This document shows positions 45,783-53,051 of a DNA stretch of 64,000 nucleotides, piece after piece; within the stretch, counting starts at the first letter, position 1; each line of letters opens with the position of its first letter. The position numbers and the translations under genes are program-made. Source of the stretch: Candidatus Galacturonatibacter soehngenii (lineage in GTDB: Bacteria > Bacillota > Clostridia > Lachnospirales > Lachnospiraceae); contig NZ_WAGX01000005.1 of NCBI RefSeq assembly GCF_008830185.1, forward strand, positions 1,450,060 to 1,514,059, in the 5' to 3' direction. The notes under the pieces are model-generated. The model was not told the origin of the DNA. It made no database searches and saw only the letters and a program-made list of their open reading frames with translations.

Positions 45783-46790
45783 TTATTTATCTCCAAACTT
45801 CAATTTTATGTACTCTGCACTAACCTGAAGACTTTTAATTGGATCTTTATCCACCCAATTCCTATGAGTCTCCAATATGACACACTCTACTCCATTTTTT
45901 AAAGCTATGGCTGATAGAGTATCCAAATCCATATTTCCATACCCCAATTCCGTTGCATTTTCTTTCAAAATTGGTGTCATATAAGGACCTGATTTGCTAC
46001 ACCCACGATCATTAATGTGCCATAATTTTATTCTATTTCCAAGACGCTCCATCAGAGCTGAAACATTTGCACCACCATCTGCCATCCAGTAACTATCAAA
46101 TTCGAAGTTGATATATTTAGGATCTGTTTCTTCAATGATAACGTCATATGCTGTTTTTCCATTGGCAACCTTTTGTAATTCACAATTATGATTATGATAC
46201 AAAAGACGTATTCCTTCCTTTGAAAGAGCCTGTCCTGCCTGGTTCAGACGCTTTGCTAGTTCCTTAACATCCTTATGATTACTATAATCAAATTTGTACA
46301 TACCAGTAATCACTACAATATCTGTTCCAAAACTTTTTGCTTTTTGGGCTATCGCTTCTGAATCTCTCTCAATGCTTGCCAAATCACTGTGCAGACTTAC
46401 AACCTTTAAACCACTTTCCTTTATAAGCTTTGCCCAATCAAGTTTGCCACCGTTCCCAATTGGCATCCCTGAGAATTTTGTCATCATTTTTACCAAAAAA
46501 GAGGCTTTGTGAATCATAAAATCATTTAATTCAATGGCATCATAACCTGCATCTTTAATATCCTGTAATGTCTGTAATGCCTCTTTATAAGTATTACACT
46601 TTGTTCCAATCATAATCTGCTGAACTGCTGTCGTAATATTTTTTGACTTACTATTATTTATTACATCTTCTTGTTTTGCATGCTTTGTAGAATTTGATTT
46701 TGGTATGGAATTATATCGTACACCTTCCTTTGCCTTGCAACCTGTCATAAATATTGTCATGCACATAATAAACATAATTATTTTCTTCAC
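45783..46790 (-). CDS. Lipoprotein with sugar-phosphate isomerase/epimerase (xylose-isomerase-like) fold
   Basis: A 335-residue exported protein: a signal peptide ending IFMTGCKAK (lipobox MTGC), a short linker, and an AP-endonuclease-2/xylose-isomerase-like TIM barrel. Seen: DAGYDAIELNDFMIH, VVSLHSDLASIERD, IRLLYHNHNCELQKV (conserved His pair), YINFEFDSYWMADGG (metal Asp) and IKLWHINDR. Such secreted family members act on or bind sugars, but the reaction here is unknown. The start is GTG at 46790 with AGGAG nine bases upstream. A strong palindrome in its promoter suggests repression by the divergent TetR regulator. Confidence 0.85.
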   Translation of the reverse strand: MKKIIMFIMCMTIFMTGCKAKEGVRYNSIPKSNSTKHAKQEDVINNSKSKNITTAVQQIMIGTKCNTYKEALQTLQDIKDAGYDAIELNDFMIHKASFLVKMMTKFSGMPIGNGGKLDWAKLIKESGLKVVSLHSDLASIERDSEAIAQKAKSFGTDIVVITGMYKFDYSNHKDVKELAKRLNQAGQALSKEGIRLLYHNHNCELQKVANGKTAYDVIIEETDPKYINFEFDSYWMADGGANVSALMERLGNRIKLWHINDRGCSKSGPYMTPILKENATELGYGNMDLDTLSAIALKNGVECVILETHRNWVDKDPIKSLQVSAEYIKLKFGDK

Positions 46791-46839
46791 TATCCATTAC
46801 TCCTTCTATTGATTTCTTTCATTTGTACTTTATAATAAT

Positions 46840-46855
46840 ATCAACATATGTTGAT
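46840..46855. promoter_or_regulatory. 16-base perfect palindrome, likely TetR operator
   Basis: ATCAACATATGTTGAT lies in the 111-base divergent gap. On the leftward strand it fills the spacer between TTGCAA and TATTAT (18 bases), a plausible promoter for the lipoprotein gene. A further half site TGTTGAT lies near 46881, just before the TetR gene. Binding by the adjacent regulator is inferred. Confidence 0.7.
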
Positions 46856-46901
46856 TTTGCAACCGACAGATGTTTCAAAAGTGTTGATTGGAGGATAGGC
46901 C

Positions 46902-47471
46902 ATGCATAAAAAAAGTATTATCAATCAAAGAGTCATGTTAACCAAACGCTTGATTCATGAGGCTTTATTAGAAATGTTAAAAACTTACAACATTAAAAAA
47001 ATTTCCATACGCGAATTGTGTCAAGTAGCCAGGATAAATCGTACTACCTTTTATAATCATTATGGGAGTCAATATGATGTATTAAACGAAATCGCTCAGA
47101 CTTATATACAAAATACTTCATTTACCATTTTAAATGATATGTCAAAAAGCAAGAGCATTGATGAGTGTTTGACTCAGGTTCTACAATATATAAAAGACAA
47201 TCTTGAATTTGCAAAGCTGGTGTTAGAGCAAGACAACTATGATTTATTAACACAAATCGCACTTTCTCTTCCACAGTTTGATCAGCTGATCATAGAACAT
47301 CTACCCAAAGACCTTGATTTGGATAAAAAAAAGGCAATTGCTTCCTTTGTTCAGCACGGAACAGTTAGACTTGTTAAAGAGTGGATTTTTTCGGATTGCT
47401 TGAAATCCCCAGAAGAAGAAGCCCAATTAATATTATACATTGTAGGAAGAACAATAGGCATGAAGTACTAG
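46902..47471 (+). CDS. TetR-family transcriptional regulator
   Basis: A 189-residue regulator. The N-terminal HTH reads LTKRLIHEALLEMLKTYNIK, then ISIRELCQVARINRTTFYNHYGSQYDVLNEI, the TetR recognition pattern (ARINRTTFYNHY). The C-terminal ~120 residues are helical ligand-binding sequence with no enzyme motif. It is divergent from the isomerase-like lipoprotein and probably represses it and itself through the palindrome at 46840. GGAGG seven bases before the ATG supports the start. Confidence 0.93.
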   Translation: MHKKSIINQRVMLTKRLIHEALLEMLKTYNIKKISIRELCQVARINRTTFYNHYGSQYDVLNEIAQTYIQNTSFTILNDMSKSKSIDECLTQVLQYIKDNLEFAKLVLEQDNYDLLTQIALSLPQFDQLIIEHLPKDLDLDKKKAIASFVQHGTVRLVKEWIFSDCLKSPEEEAQLILYIVGRTIGMKY

Positions 47472-47530
47472 AAAAGAAACTTATTCATATTTTTTACATG
47501 GTTAAATCTGTGTTTCATCACTTATGTTAC

Positions 47531-47560
47531 ATGCTTTCGCAACATAAAAGTGCGAAGCAT
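47531..47560 (+). other. Hairpin downstream of the TetR gene
   Basis: ATGCTTTCGCA pairs with TGCGAAGCAT (one bulged T) over a nine-base loop. It is 60 bases after the TetR stop, and the following T content is low, so it is only a possible terminator. Confidence 0.4.
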
Positions 47561-47583
47561 TAATAAATGCAACTTAAAATTGC

Positions 47584-47611
47584 TTGCTTTGCTAAAAATT
47601 GGAGATATAAT
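47584..47611 (+). promoter_or_regulatory. Promoter of the small frameshifted gene and DUF6273 gene
   Basis: TTGCTT, a 16-base spacer and a perfect TATAAT, 22 bases before the ATG at 47633. Confidence 0.55.
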
Positions 47612-47632
47612 AAAGTATAAGGGGGTGATAAC

Positions 47633-47793
47633 ATGAATTTGAGGTAAACATACAGTACTTACATGTGGTAGAAAGAGGAGGGTGCTTAAATTATGTAACA
47701 ATCAACCGATATACCTATGACGATTTTGCCTTTGAAAGTCCATTTAAAATAGGTAACAAAGAATACATGAAAATATATGTTGCGATTAAATAA
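47633..47793 (+). pseudogene. Small gene disrupted by a one-base frameshift at its start
   Basis: A strong ribosome binding site (AAGGGGGTG) leads to ATG at 47633, but this frame stops after four codons. The next frame, from GAA at 47636, reads ~52 residues without a stop (FEVNIQYLHVVERGG, then YVTINRYTYDDFAFESPFKI, ending KIYVAIK). The total of 161 bases is one short of 54 codons, as expected for loss of one base after the ATG, or from a sequencing error. It ends 15 bases before the DUF6273 gene and would have been its operon partner. The family is not recognised. Confidence 0.6.
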
Positions 47794-47808
47794 AAAGAGG
47801 GGTAGCTT

Positions 47809-48420
47809 ATGAAGATTGGGGCTGGATTAAAATTTGGTGGTTACGCATGGCGTGTTCTCGATATGAAAGATGAGAAAGCTTTGATATTAGCAGAGGAAAT
47901 AATCGAGCAACGTGATTATCACAATAAATCTGTAGACATTACTTGGAAAGACTGTGAATTGAGGAGATATCTTAATGAGAACTTTTACAATCAATTGAGC
48001 AAGAATGACCAAGAAAGAATAGTTGAAACAGTAAACACCAATCCTAGTAACTTGTGGTATAAGGCAGACGGCGGCGAAGATACTATCGATAAGATATTTT
48101 TATTATCCATTGATGATGTTGTTAGAAAATATTTTGGTGATAGTAGTCGATTGCTAGATTATCCTGGTAAGAATCAAAGATATTGGTTTCAAAGAAAAGA
48201 TGAGAACAATATGAAACGAAAGTCAACATTTTTAAATTGTTCTTGGTGGTGGTGGCTTCGTACACCAGGAAAGAATAATCGTGTAGCCGTTTATATACAT
48301 GGTGACGGCAACATTGGTATACAAGGTAATGGGATTTCAAAACGTAATACAAATATAATTCATCGGTTAACCAATGACAATAGAGGTGGGGTTCGCCCAG
48401 CTCTTTGGATAAAAATGTAA
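47809..48420 (+). CDS. DUF6273-type protein
   Basis: A 203-residue protein with the marks of the DUF6273/FGE-like fold: FGGYAWRVLDMKDEKALILA at the N-terminus, ITWKDCELRRYLNENFYNQL, WWWWLRTPGKNNRVAVYIHG, and GGVRPALWIKM at the very end. It has no signal peptide. The domain occurs across Clostridia, often in accessory regions and sometimes fused to phage or surface modules. Its function is unknown. GAGGGG precedes the ATG. It may belong with the broken small gene just upstream. Confidence 0.82.
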   Translation: MKIGAGLKFGGYAWRVLDMKDEKALILAEEIIEQRDYHNKSVDITWKDCELRRYLNENFYNQLSKNDQERIVETVNTNPSNLWYKADGGEDTIDKIFLLSIDDVVRKYFGDSSRLLDYPGKNQRYWFQRKDENNMKRKSTFLNCSWWWWLRTPGKNNRVAVYIHGDGNIGIQGNGISKRNTNIIHRLTNDNRGGVRPALWIKM

Positions 48421-48437
48421 ATATAAGGAGGTTATAT

Positions 48438-48911
48438 ATGAGTAAATTTGAAGAAGGAATGAAGATTCTTAACGAAAGATTTGGAAACAATAAGGACAAT
48501 GTAATTTCTCTTGCTACAATCTCACTTGAACAAAGTGAGGATGGTAAACCTCGTCCATGTGTGCGTGATGTAGATGCCTATTATGAAGATGGTGTGTTTT
48601 ACATCGTTACGTATGCACTATCCAATAAGGTAAAGCAAATAAGTGCTAACCCTGAAGTGTCAATTTCAGTTAATTTCGAAGATTTTTTTAGTAGTGGAAT
48701 AGGGAAAAATTTAGGATGGGTGCTAGATCCCAGCAATGCTCAAATAAGGGACAAACTACGTATTGCCTTTAAAGACTGGTACGATTTTGCTAACAACGAA
48801 AATGATAAAAATTGTTGTTTTCTGGCTATCTATTTGACAAAAGGCACACTTCGAATTGATCATGGTGCTGAGTTTTATCACTTTGATTTTGAAAATAAGT
48901 CGGCTACATAA
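48438..48911 (+). CDS. Pyridoxamine 5'-phosphate oxidase-like flavoprotein
   Basis: A 157-residue protein with the split-barrel flavin-reductase look: KFEEGMKILNERFGNNKDNV, VISLATISLEQSEDGKPRPC, FYIVTYALSNKVKQISANPE, VSISVNFEDFFSSGIGKNLG and, at the C-terminus, TLRIDHGAEFYHFDF. The family binds FMN or F420 and uses it in small-molecule redox; the substrate is unknown. The frame opens upstream, but AGGAGG six bases before the ATG at 48438 fixes the start. It follows the DUF6273 gene by 17 bases and is likely cotranscribed with it. Confidence 0.82.
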   Translation: MSKFEEGMKILNERFGNNKDNVISLATISLEQSEDGKPRPCVRDVDAYYEDGVFYIVTYALSNKVKQISANPEVSISVNFEDFFSSGIGKNLGWVLDPSNAQIRDKLRIAFKDWYDFANNENDKNCCFLAIYLTKGTLRIDHGAEFYHFDFENKSAT

Positions 48912-49058
48912 ATATTTTACATATTATTTTCTTCGGAGTTTAATTTTGTTGTACCATAGCTCAGGGCAGTTATGTGACAGTCTTGAGCTATAATTCGCCT
49001 AAATAACAAGTTGATAATTGCTGAATACTTTCGTCTACAATAAATAACATAGAGCCTT
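48912..49058. other. Intergenic region with an inverted repeat
   Basis: ATAGCTCA at 48956-48963 pairs with TGAGCTAT at 48984-48991 over a 20-base loop. The arm resembles the tRNA D-arm sequence by chance; no cloverleaf forms. It may mark the end of the flavoprotein transcript. Nothing else is seen. Confidence 0.4.
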
Positions 49059-49132
49059 TAGAAAAAGGACACGGATAGTTTTACCCATGCCCTCTGTACT
49101 CTTATTTTTGTTAAATAAACCGTATTGTTTAT
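49059..49132 (-). repeat. Dispersed two-hairpin repeat, copy A
   Basis: About 74 bases matching copy B at 53766-53840 at roughly 80-85 percent by eye. Read leftward it holds a stem AAATAAAC/GTTTATTT and then a GGGCATG...CGTGTCC stem (paired using two G-U) followed by TTTTTC, which looks like a terminator. The compensating G-U pairs show the leftward RNA is the structured strand. Confidence 0.65.
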
Positions 49133-49237
49133 TTAAACCAATTCTTTAAACTTCCCATAACTCACTGCAATATCAATATCTTTGATAGAATTAAAATCTC
49201 GTTCCTCTGTATGCCTACATACAAAACAATTACCCAT
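49133..49237 (-). CDS. Possible 34-residue small protein
   Basis: An ATG at 49237 opens a short frame starting MGNCFVCRHTEERDF with a CxxC pair, ending FKELV at a stop that abuts repeat A. It lies 57 bases downstream of the 141-residue gene. There is no clear ribosome binding site, and the frame stays open upstream without a better start, so it may be the tail of a lost gene. No family recognised. Confidence 0.3.
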   Translation of the reverse strand: MGNCFVCRHTEERDFNSIKDIDIAVSYGKFKELV

Positions 49238-49293
49238 AATAATTTCTAGAATAATCCCTCTAGATAAGCTTTGTCTTACCTTTATCTTCGTTA

Positions 49294-49719
49294 TTATGGT
49301 GTAGACACCATAGGTTCTTCAGATATTTTAATTATTTCTTGTGGTATTATAGAATCATCAACAAAATAGTATTTTTCATCAACACCAAATATCGTTGCAA
49401 TGCTATTTCCATCGACTTCAAAGGTAACAAAACCTCCTTTATCAATTTTACAGGTACCTTGGGCTAATACCTCATTATTAATATTATACCATTGGAATTC
49501 ACCTTCCTCTTCATTTGCATCGCCTGCTGAAGGTAGAATTACTGCCAAATATTCTGTTTTATCCAAATCTCGAATATTAAATTGATATGTACCATACCAA
49601 TCACCTTTTTTTATTTGCATTGATTGTAAAGTAAGTGAATAAACTATTATCGAACTAATCACACCTGTGACTAGTATTGATAGTAGATATATCATAACCA
49701 TTTTTTTATTTCTAAACAA
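49294..49719 (-). CDS. Single-pass membrane protein of unknown function
   Basis: A 141-residue protein with one N-terminal helix (MVMIYLLSILVTGVISSIIV) and an extracellular part of alternating polar and hydrophobic strands (KGDWYGTYQFNIRDL, YLAVILPSAG, FVTFEVDGNSIATIFGVDEK). Such a beta-rich outer domain would suit a small surface or immunity-like protein; no family is recognised. The start is a TTG at 49719 preceded by AAAGGTG. It lies in the accessory island just downstream of a broken secreted-protein gene. Confidence 0.65.
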   Translation of the reverse strand: MFRNKKMVMIYLLSILVTGVISSIIVYSLTLQSMQIKKGDWYGTYQFNIRDLDKTEYLAVILPSAGDANEEEGEFQWYNINNEVLAQGTCKIDKGGFVTFEVDGNSIATIFGVDEKYYFVDDSIIPQEIIKISEEPMVSTP

Positions 49720-49740
49720 ATAATCACCTTTTCTCTTTCT

Positions 49741-50203
49741 TTATTGCTTTACTAAAGCAGAATACGATTTAACTGTTTCATATGATTTAGAATAAACACT
49801 TGGTTTTTCCCAGGAACCCCATTTACCGTTCTTTTTATGACGATACTGTATGAACTTGATAGTTGGTTTTATGTATTTTTTAGCTTTTATTATGTAATAT
49901 CCTGATGAATCTGCTTTAAGAGCTTTTCCATAATATGAATTATATGTTTTTCCTAATGGAACATCAAAACTTACACTTGCTGACACATTTGCATACTCTA
50001 CTCCAAGTCCCACTCCAAATGAAATTGATACTTTTTTACCAACACTTTCTCCATAAAATAACGAATCCTCTTTTTTTACATAAGTTCCATTAGTAGGTTG
50101 CCCTTCAACTGCTTTAAAACTTGTTCATGCCGGATTTTTGATAACTATAATGACTCTTCTGTGTTGTCCAGTAAATCACATTCTTTAAAGTAATTGTAGA
50201 ACA
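49741..50203 (-). pseudogene. Broken gene for a secreted beta-rich protein
   Basis: The 3' part reads in one frame from 50124 to the stop at 49741: FKAVEGQPTNGTY, KKVSISFGVGLGVEYANVSA, SFDVPLGKTYNSYYGKALKA and FIQYRHKKNGKWGSWEKPSV. Upstream of the AGTTTTAAAGC run near 50117 the coherent reading moves to another frame (TLKNVIYWTTQKSHYSYQKS ending GMNK), which would join by a one-base change. That frame has a TGA at 50204-50206. The protein style resembles the C-terminal domain of the 370-residue secreted protein at 55206, but I cannot show homology. A decayed paralogue or relative is possible. Confidence 0.6.
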
Positions 50204-50360
50204 TCAAGATTGTAATATATTACAAAACTCCCATTTGAAAAGAACCAATAATCCCCTTCACTCGATATCAATCTTTTTCTTGTAAAATATTTCTTAATAA
50301 TTCAGCATTTTTGTATTCAAAAGAAGAACACTTCAACATAAGCAGTTATATACATTATTT

Positions 50361-50669
50361 CTATTCAATTAATTGTTCTTCTGTCCCATCATTTTTTTGT
50401 AAAGTTGCACTTATTAATCGCTCTTCAGAATCATAACTAGTTAATATCGTTACATCATCTATCCTGTAAATATAAACAGAAAGTCCTGATCCTATATCCT
50501 CTTTGGGTTCTCCTAGTAACTCATCAACATCATTTTTTATCATATTTTTAGTTAATTTATATGTATTATCATTAGCCGTATCATTTTCCTTATTATTTGA
50601 TTTACAAGATACAATTAATAGCGACAATAACATAATACCCATTAATATAATTATTTTATATTTTTTCAT
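50361..50669 (-). CDS. Small lipoprotein with SmpA/BamE-like repeat
   Basis: A 102-residue protein: a signal peptide ending LIVSCKSNN (lipobox IVSC), a short polar linker, then a compact domain KLTKNMIKNDVDELLGEPKE and VYIYRIDDVTILTSYDSEER. The 'xxMxxxDVxxLLGxP' start followed by a Y/V-rich strand is the SmpA/OmlA (BamE-like) pattern, used in low-GC Gram-positives by many small secreted lipoproteins. It would sit on the outer face of the membrane. The ribosome binding site is weak. It is isolated between two broken genes. Confidence 0.68.
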   Translation of the reverse strand: MKKYKIIILMGIMLLSLLIVSCKSNNKENDTANDNTYKLTKNMIKNDVDELLGEPKEDIGSGLSVYIYRIDDVTILTSYDSEERLISATLQKNDGTEEQLIE

Positions 50670-50711
50670 ATTATTTTACCAAATCTTTTCTAAATATATT
50701 TATTTATACGT

Positions 50712-50922
50712 TATTAGTTTACCATATAAAACCCACAAAATGTAGAATAAGAATAATGTATTCCCGCTTTATAAGTTCCACTTTTATTTGTGTAAACTTC
50801 AACATAATTTCTGTTACATGTTTGTGGATTAGATATTTTATTGCCTAAAGCCTCTAAATTTGTTACAGCAGTCAAACCAGGCTTATGAGACCAATATCCA
50901 TTTGAGTTTTGCTCATGTTCTC
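50712..50922 (-). pseudogene. C-terminal half of a papain-like secreted protein (broken)
   Basis: A leftward frame of about 68 codons ends at the stop at 50712: EQNSNGYWSHKPGLTAVTNL, then ALGNKISNPQTCNRNY, ending STFCGFYMVN. NSNGYWSHKPG with a downstream ITNPxTCNRNY is the C-terminal pattern of a cysteine-peptidase-like secreted family whose N-terminal pattern (NCYxxAxxx...QPGY) occurs on the other strand at 51061-51312. Upstream of 50922 the frame is lost. Confidence 0.65.
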
Positions 50923-51060
50923 ATATAATCTCCCTCTTATTATTTATTTAATATTTTTATTTTAAATCAAATCATATATATAGACAAGTTATTTTCATCT
51001 ACTTATATCGATACTTGTTACAGATAATAGTATGCCAGATAAAGCATTATTATAGAAATT

Positions 51061-51312
51061 CTAAAAATTATATCATTATTGGCACTGCTAACAATAATTG
51101 TTGTATCAAGTAATACAACTGTTATTGCAGCAAAATTACTACCGGCTGGTGAAAGTGAATGGGCATATAGCCCAAGTACATGGAATGATACAGCTAAAAC
51201 AAAGTCTAATTGTTATCAATTTGCAATGCTTAAAGCTTCTTCAGCAAAGGACAAGTTTAAATTACAACCAGGATATACATCAGAACAAACATTTACAGAA
51301 TTAACCGAAAAA
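51061..51312 (+). pseudogene. N-terminal part of a papain-like secreted protein (broken, opposite strand)
   Basis: A rightward frame begins without an ATG inside a signal peptide (ILKIISLLALLTIIVVSSNT, cleaved near VIAA) and continues LLPAGESEWAYSPSTWNDTA, SNCYQFAMLKAS and KLQPGYTSEQTFTEL before losing sense near 51312, where the leftward 124-residue gene begins. The NCYxxA catalytic-Cys motif and QPGY match the same family as the leftward C-terminal fragment at 50712. Together they look like one gene cut by an inversion, with the middle lost. Confidence 0.65.
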
Positions 51313-51314
51313 AG

Positions 51315-51689
51315 CTATACTTTAATCACTTGATTTTTTTTCTCTAAAATGATAATTAAAAATATAATTATCATCATATATACAAAATCCAAAAACTGAT
51401 ATGACCTTTGAAATGCATTTTCTTTCATATTCTTTAATTTATATCCATCAATTTCAACATAATCCAATCTTTCAAGCATAAGTTCTCTAACAACTATTCT
51501 TATCAAAAAAACAAGCACAACACCCATTAAGAATAAAGAATTTACAAATTCATGCTTAATTGTCAAATATAAAAAAATAAATGCAATATATGATGCAACA
51601 TATATCGCACCACTAGTACTATAAATTAATTTTATGCCTATACTACTTATAAATTTTTTAATGTTCATATATACTTCAGTCCATTTCAT
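51315..51689 (-). CDS. Four-helix membrane protein of unknown function
   Basis: A 124-residue protein with hydrophobic segments GAIYVASYIAFIFLYLTI, LFLMGVVLVFLIRIVV and FVYMMIIIFLIIILE, plus a weaker one near the N-terminus. AAAGGA lies nine bases before the ATG, and the gene follows the macro-domain fragment by 14 bases, so the two were probably one operon. If the macro fragment is a remnant of a TIR/macro-type defence gene, this could be a membrane partner, but that is inference; no family is recognised. Confidence 0.62.
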   Translation of the reverse strand: MKWTEVYMNIKKFISSIGIKLIYSTSGAIYVASYIAFIFLYLTIKHEFVNSLFLMGVVLVFLIRIVVRELMLERLDYVEIDGYKLKNMKENAFQRSYQFLDFVYMMIIIFLIIILEKKNQVIKV

Positions 51690-51703
51690 TTATTTATATC
51701 CTT

Positions 51704-52084
51704 TTACTCCCACTCCTTTAATTTTGTGAAATTTATTTTATCAAATAAGTTTTTATGCATTACAATTGTAGCTTTTGAAGGATACTTAAATTTTATCTTG
51801 CTAATCTTAAATGACCATATGAGCAACTCCAAAAGCTCCTGTTCTGTTATTGTATCATACTCCTTAAAACGTGTTATTCCCGAACCAAATAATGGTATAA
51901 CCACCGATCTCCCAGAATAAATTATATCAATCTCATTCCAAAAGCTAAGTAAAAAATTGACATAATCATTCATATACAAGTATGCTCTATTATCATCATC
52001 AAATTTTGTAAAAGCTGTAAATATATAATCTCCATCCAAATATAAGCTACCTAATTTATATTTTTGTTTCTTACCAAGTTTTCT
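51704..52084 (-). pseudogene. Truncated macro-domain gene (ThsA-macro/DUF6430-like)
   Basis: The open frame from 52084 to the stop at 51704 encodes ~126 residues: KLGKKQKYKLGSLYLDGDYI, FTAFTKFDDDNRAYLYMNDY, FWNEIDIIYSGRSVVIPLFG with SGITRFKEY, and ELLELLIWSFKISKIKFKYP. This is the C-terminal half of the ThsA-macro (DUF6430) family, a nucleotide-sensing domain found in Thoeris-type and other defence proteins. The N-terminal half is missing, and a TAG at 52085-52087 closes the frame where GAG (Glu) would be expected before RKLGKK. An internal ATG at 52039 could still give a 111-residue fragment. Probably inactive. Confidence 0.62.
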
Positions 52085-52256
52085 CTAATCATTTATATCT
52101 GTTTTCCATTTTTCTAAACGAATATCATTTGCAATTCTATCATCTAAATCTGATACATTATCTTTATAATTATTAATGATATATTTCACATAATCCTTCC
52201 ATATCAACAAGTATCCTATCTATTTTATTCATAGTTTCATAGTTTGCTCGATCCAT
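52085..52256 (-). pseudogene. Small frameshifted gene upstream of the macro fragment
   Basis: GGAGG eight bases before the ATG at 52256 leads to MDRANYETMNKIDRILVDM. The coherent reading then shifts frame (IWKDYVKYIINNYKDNVSDL, ending WKTDIND at the TAG at 52085). A change of one or two bases near 52205 would join the parts into a ~57-residue protein. Its second part is in frame with the macro fragment across the TAG. No family recognised. Confidence 0.5.
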
Positions 52257-52274
52257 TTTCTTATCCTCCAATAT

Positions 52275-52415
52275 TTATATTGTTCTATGTTCTTTCATAC
52301 TGATTGCATACTTTGCATAGTTAGGTAATTCATAATTTACCCAAATAAACTCTTCTCCAATATCCTTCTTACAACAATTGTTTACTTCTTGGAATATATT
52401 AATTAAAATGGTATT
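52275..52415 (-). pseudogene. 3' fragment of an unidentified gene
   Basis: A leftward frame of ~46 codons without an upstream start: NTILINIFQEVNNCCKKDIG, then EEFIWVNYELPNYAKYAISM, ending KEHRTI, with a stop at 52275. It is followed by the GGAGG of the next small gene, as in an operon. The composition is protein-like, but I do not recognise the family. Its 5' part is missing. Confidence 0.45.
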
Positions 52416-53051
52416 CTGCTTTTATTGCAATGTCTCCTCTCCCACTCAATCTGCTTTCAAACCACAACATTAGTTATTCAACCATTCCTCTTTATATCAG
52501 GAGTATCTATTTCCCTCCCTATTAAACCATAATCTACTCCTCAATTTGGGGAGTAATTATATTATATTCATATTATTGCTTGTAAAATATATCCAACCAG
52601 TTTTACTATCTGTATTTCATTCTTTTTCTACCTCTGTAACACTGTTAATTATTTTTTTCCTTGTATCTATTTTTGTAAAAATAGGCTCGGTATTTTTATT
52701 TCCTGTATTTCTTGAAATCCTAAGCCTATTCTTATTTTTATTTTGTTGTTTCAGTGTATAAAACATAAGACTTTGTAAGCATTTCATTTTTCCTTGCTTC
52801 CTCCATCTATCCTCTTTTCTCCCTTCTATCTCTTGGCTGTCCAACAATTACGTTAACCGTATCTTAATTAACTTTTTTCTTTCTCAAAACTACAAATTTT
52901 CAGTTCGGTAAACTTGTGGTTTCCTTTTTTCCTCTTTACCCTAACCATTTACAACCCATACTATTTTGACCCTGATTTCCCCCCTTTAAACCTTAAATAA
53001 ACCCATTCCAAATCATTCTATCCTTTTGGTTTTATCCTTTTTCCTTTATCC
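52416..53051. other. Decayed stretch with one possible small gene
   Basis: About 640 bases with a strong purine excess on the leftward strand. The best candidate is a leftward frame from an ATG at 52787 (AAGG just upstream) to a stop at 52617, encoding 56 lysine-rich residues starting MKCLQSLMFYTLKQQNKNKN. A GGAGT-type hairpin (ACTCC/GGAGT) lies at about 52540-52557. I see no recognisable domain and cannot tell whether the frame is expressed. Confidence 0.35.

Noticed and set aside
48956..48991. TAGCTCAGG, tRNA D-arm-like sequence
   Set aside because: It is one arm of an inverted repeat; no anticodon arm, T arm or acceptor stem can be formed.
52546..52761. Hydrophobic 71-codon rightward frame
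   Set aside because: It is the complement of a lysine-rich leftward frame; the purine bias favours the leftward strand. No start signal.
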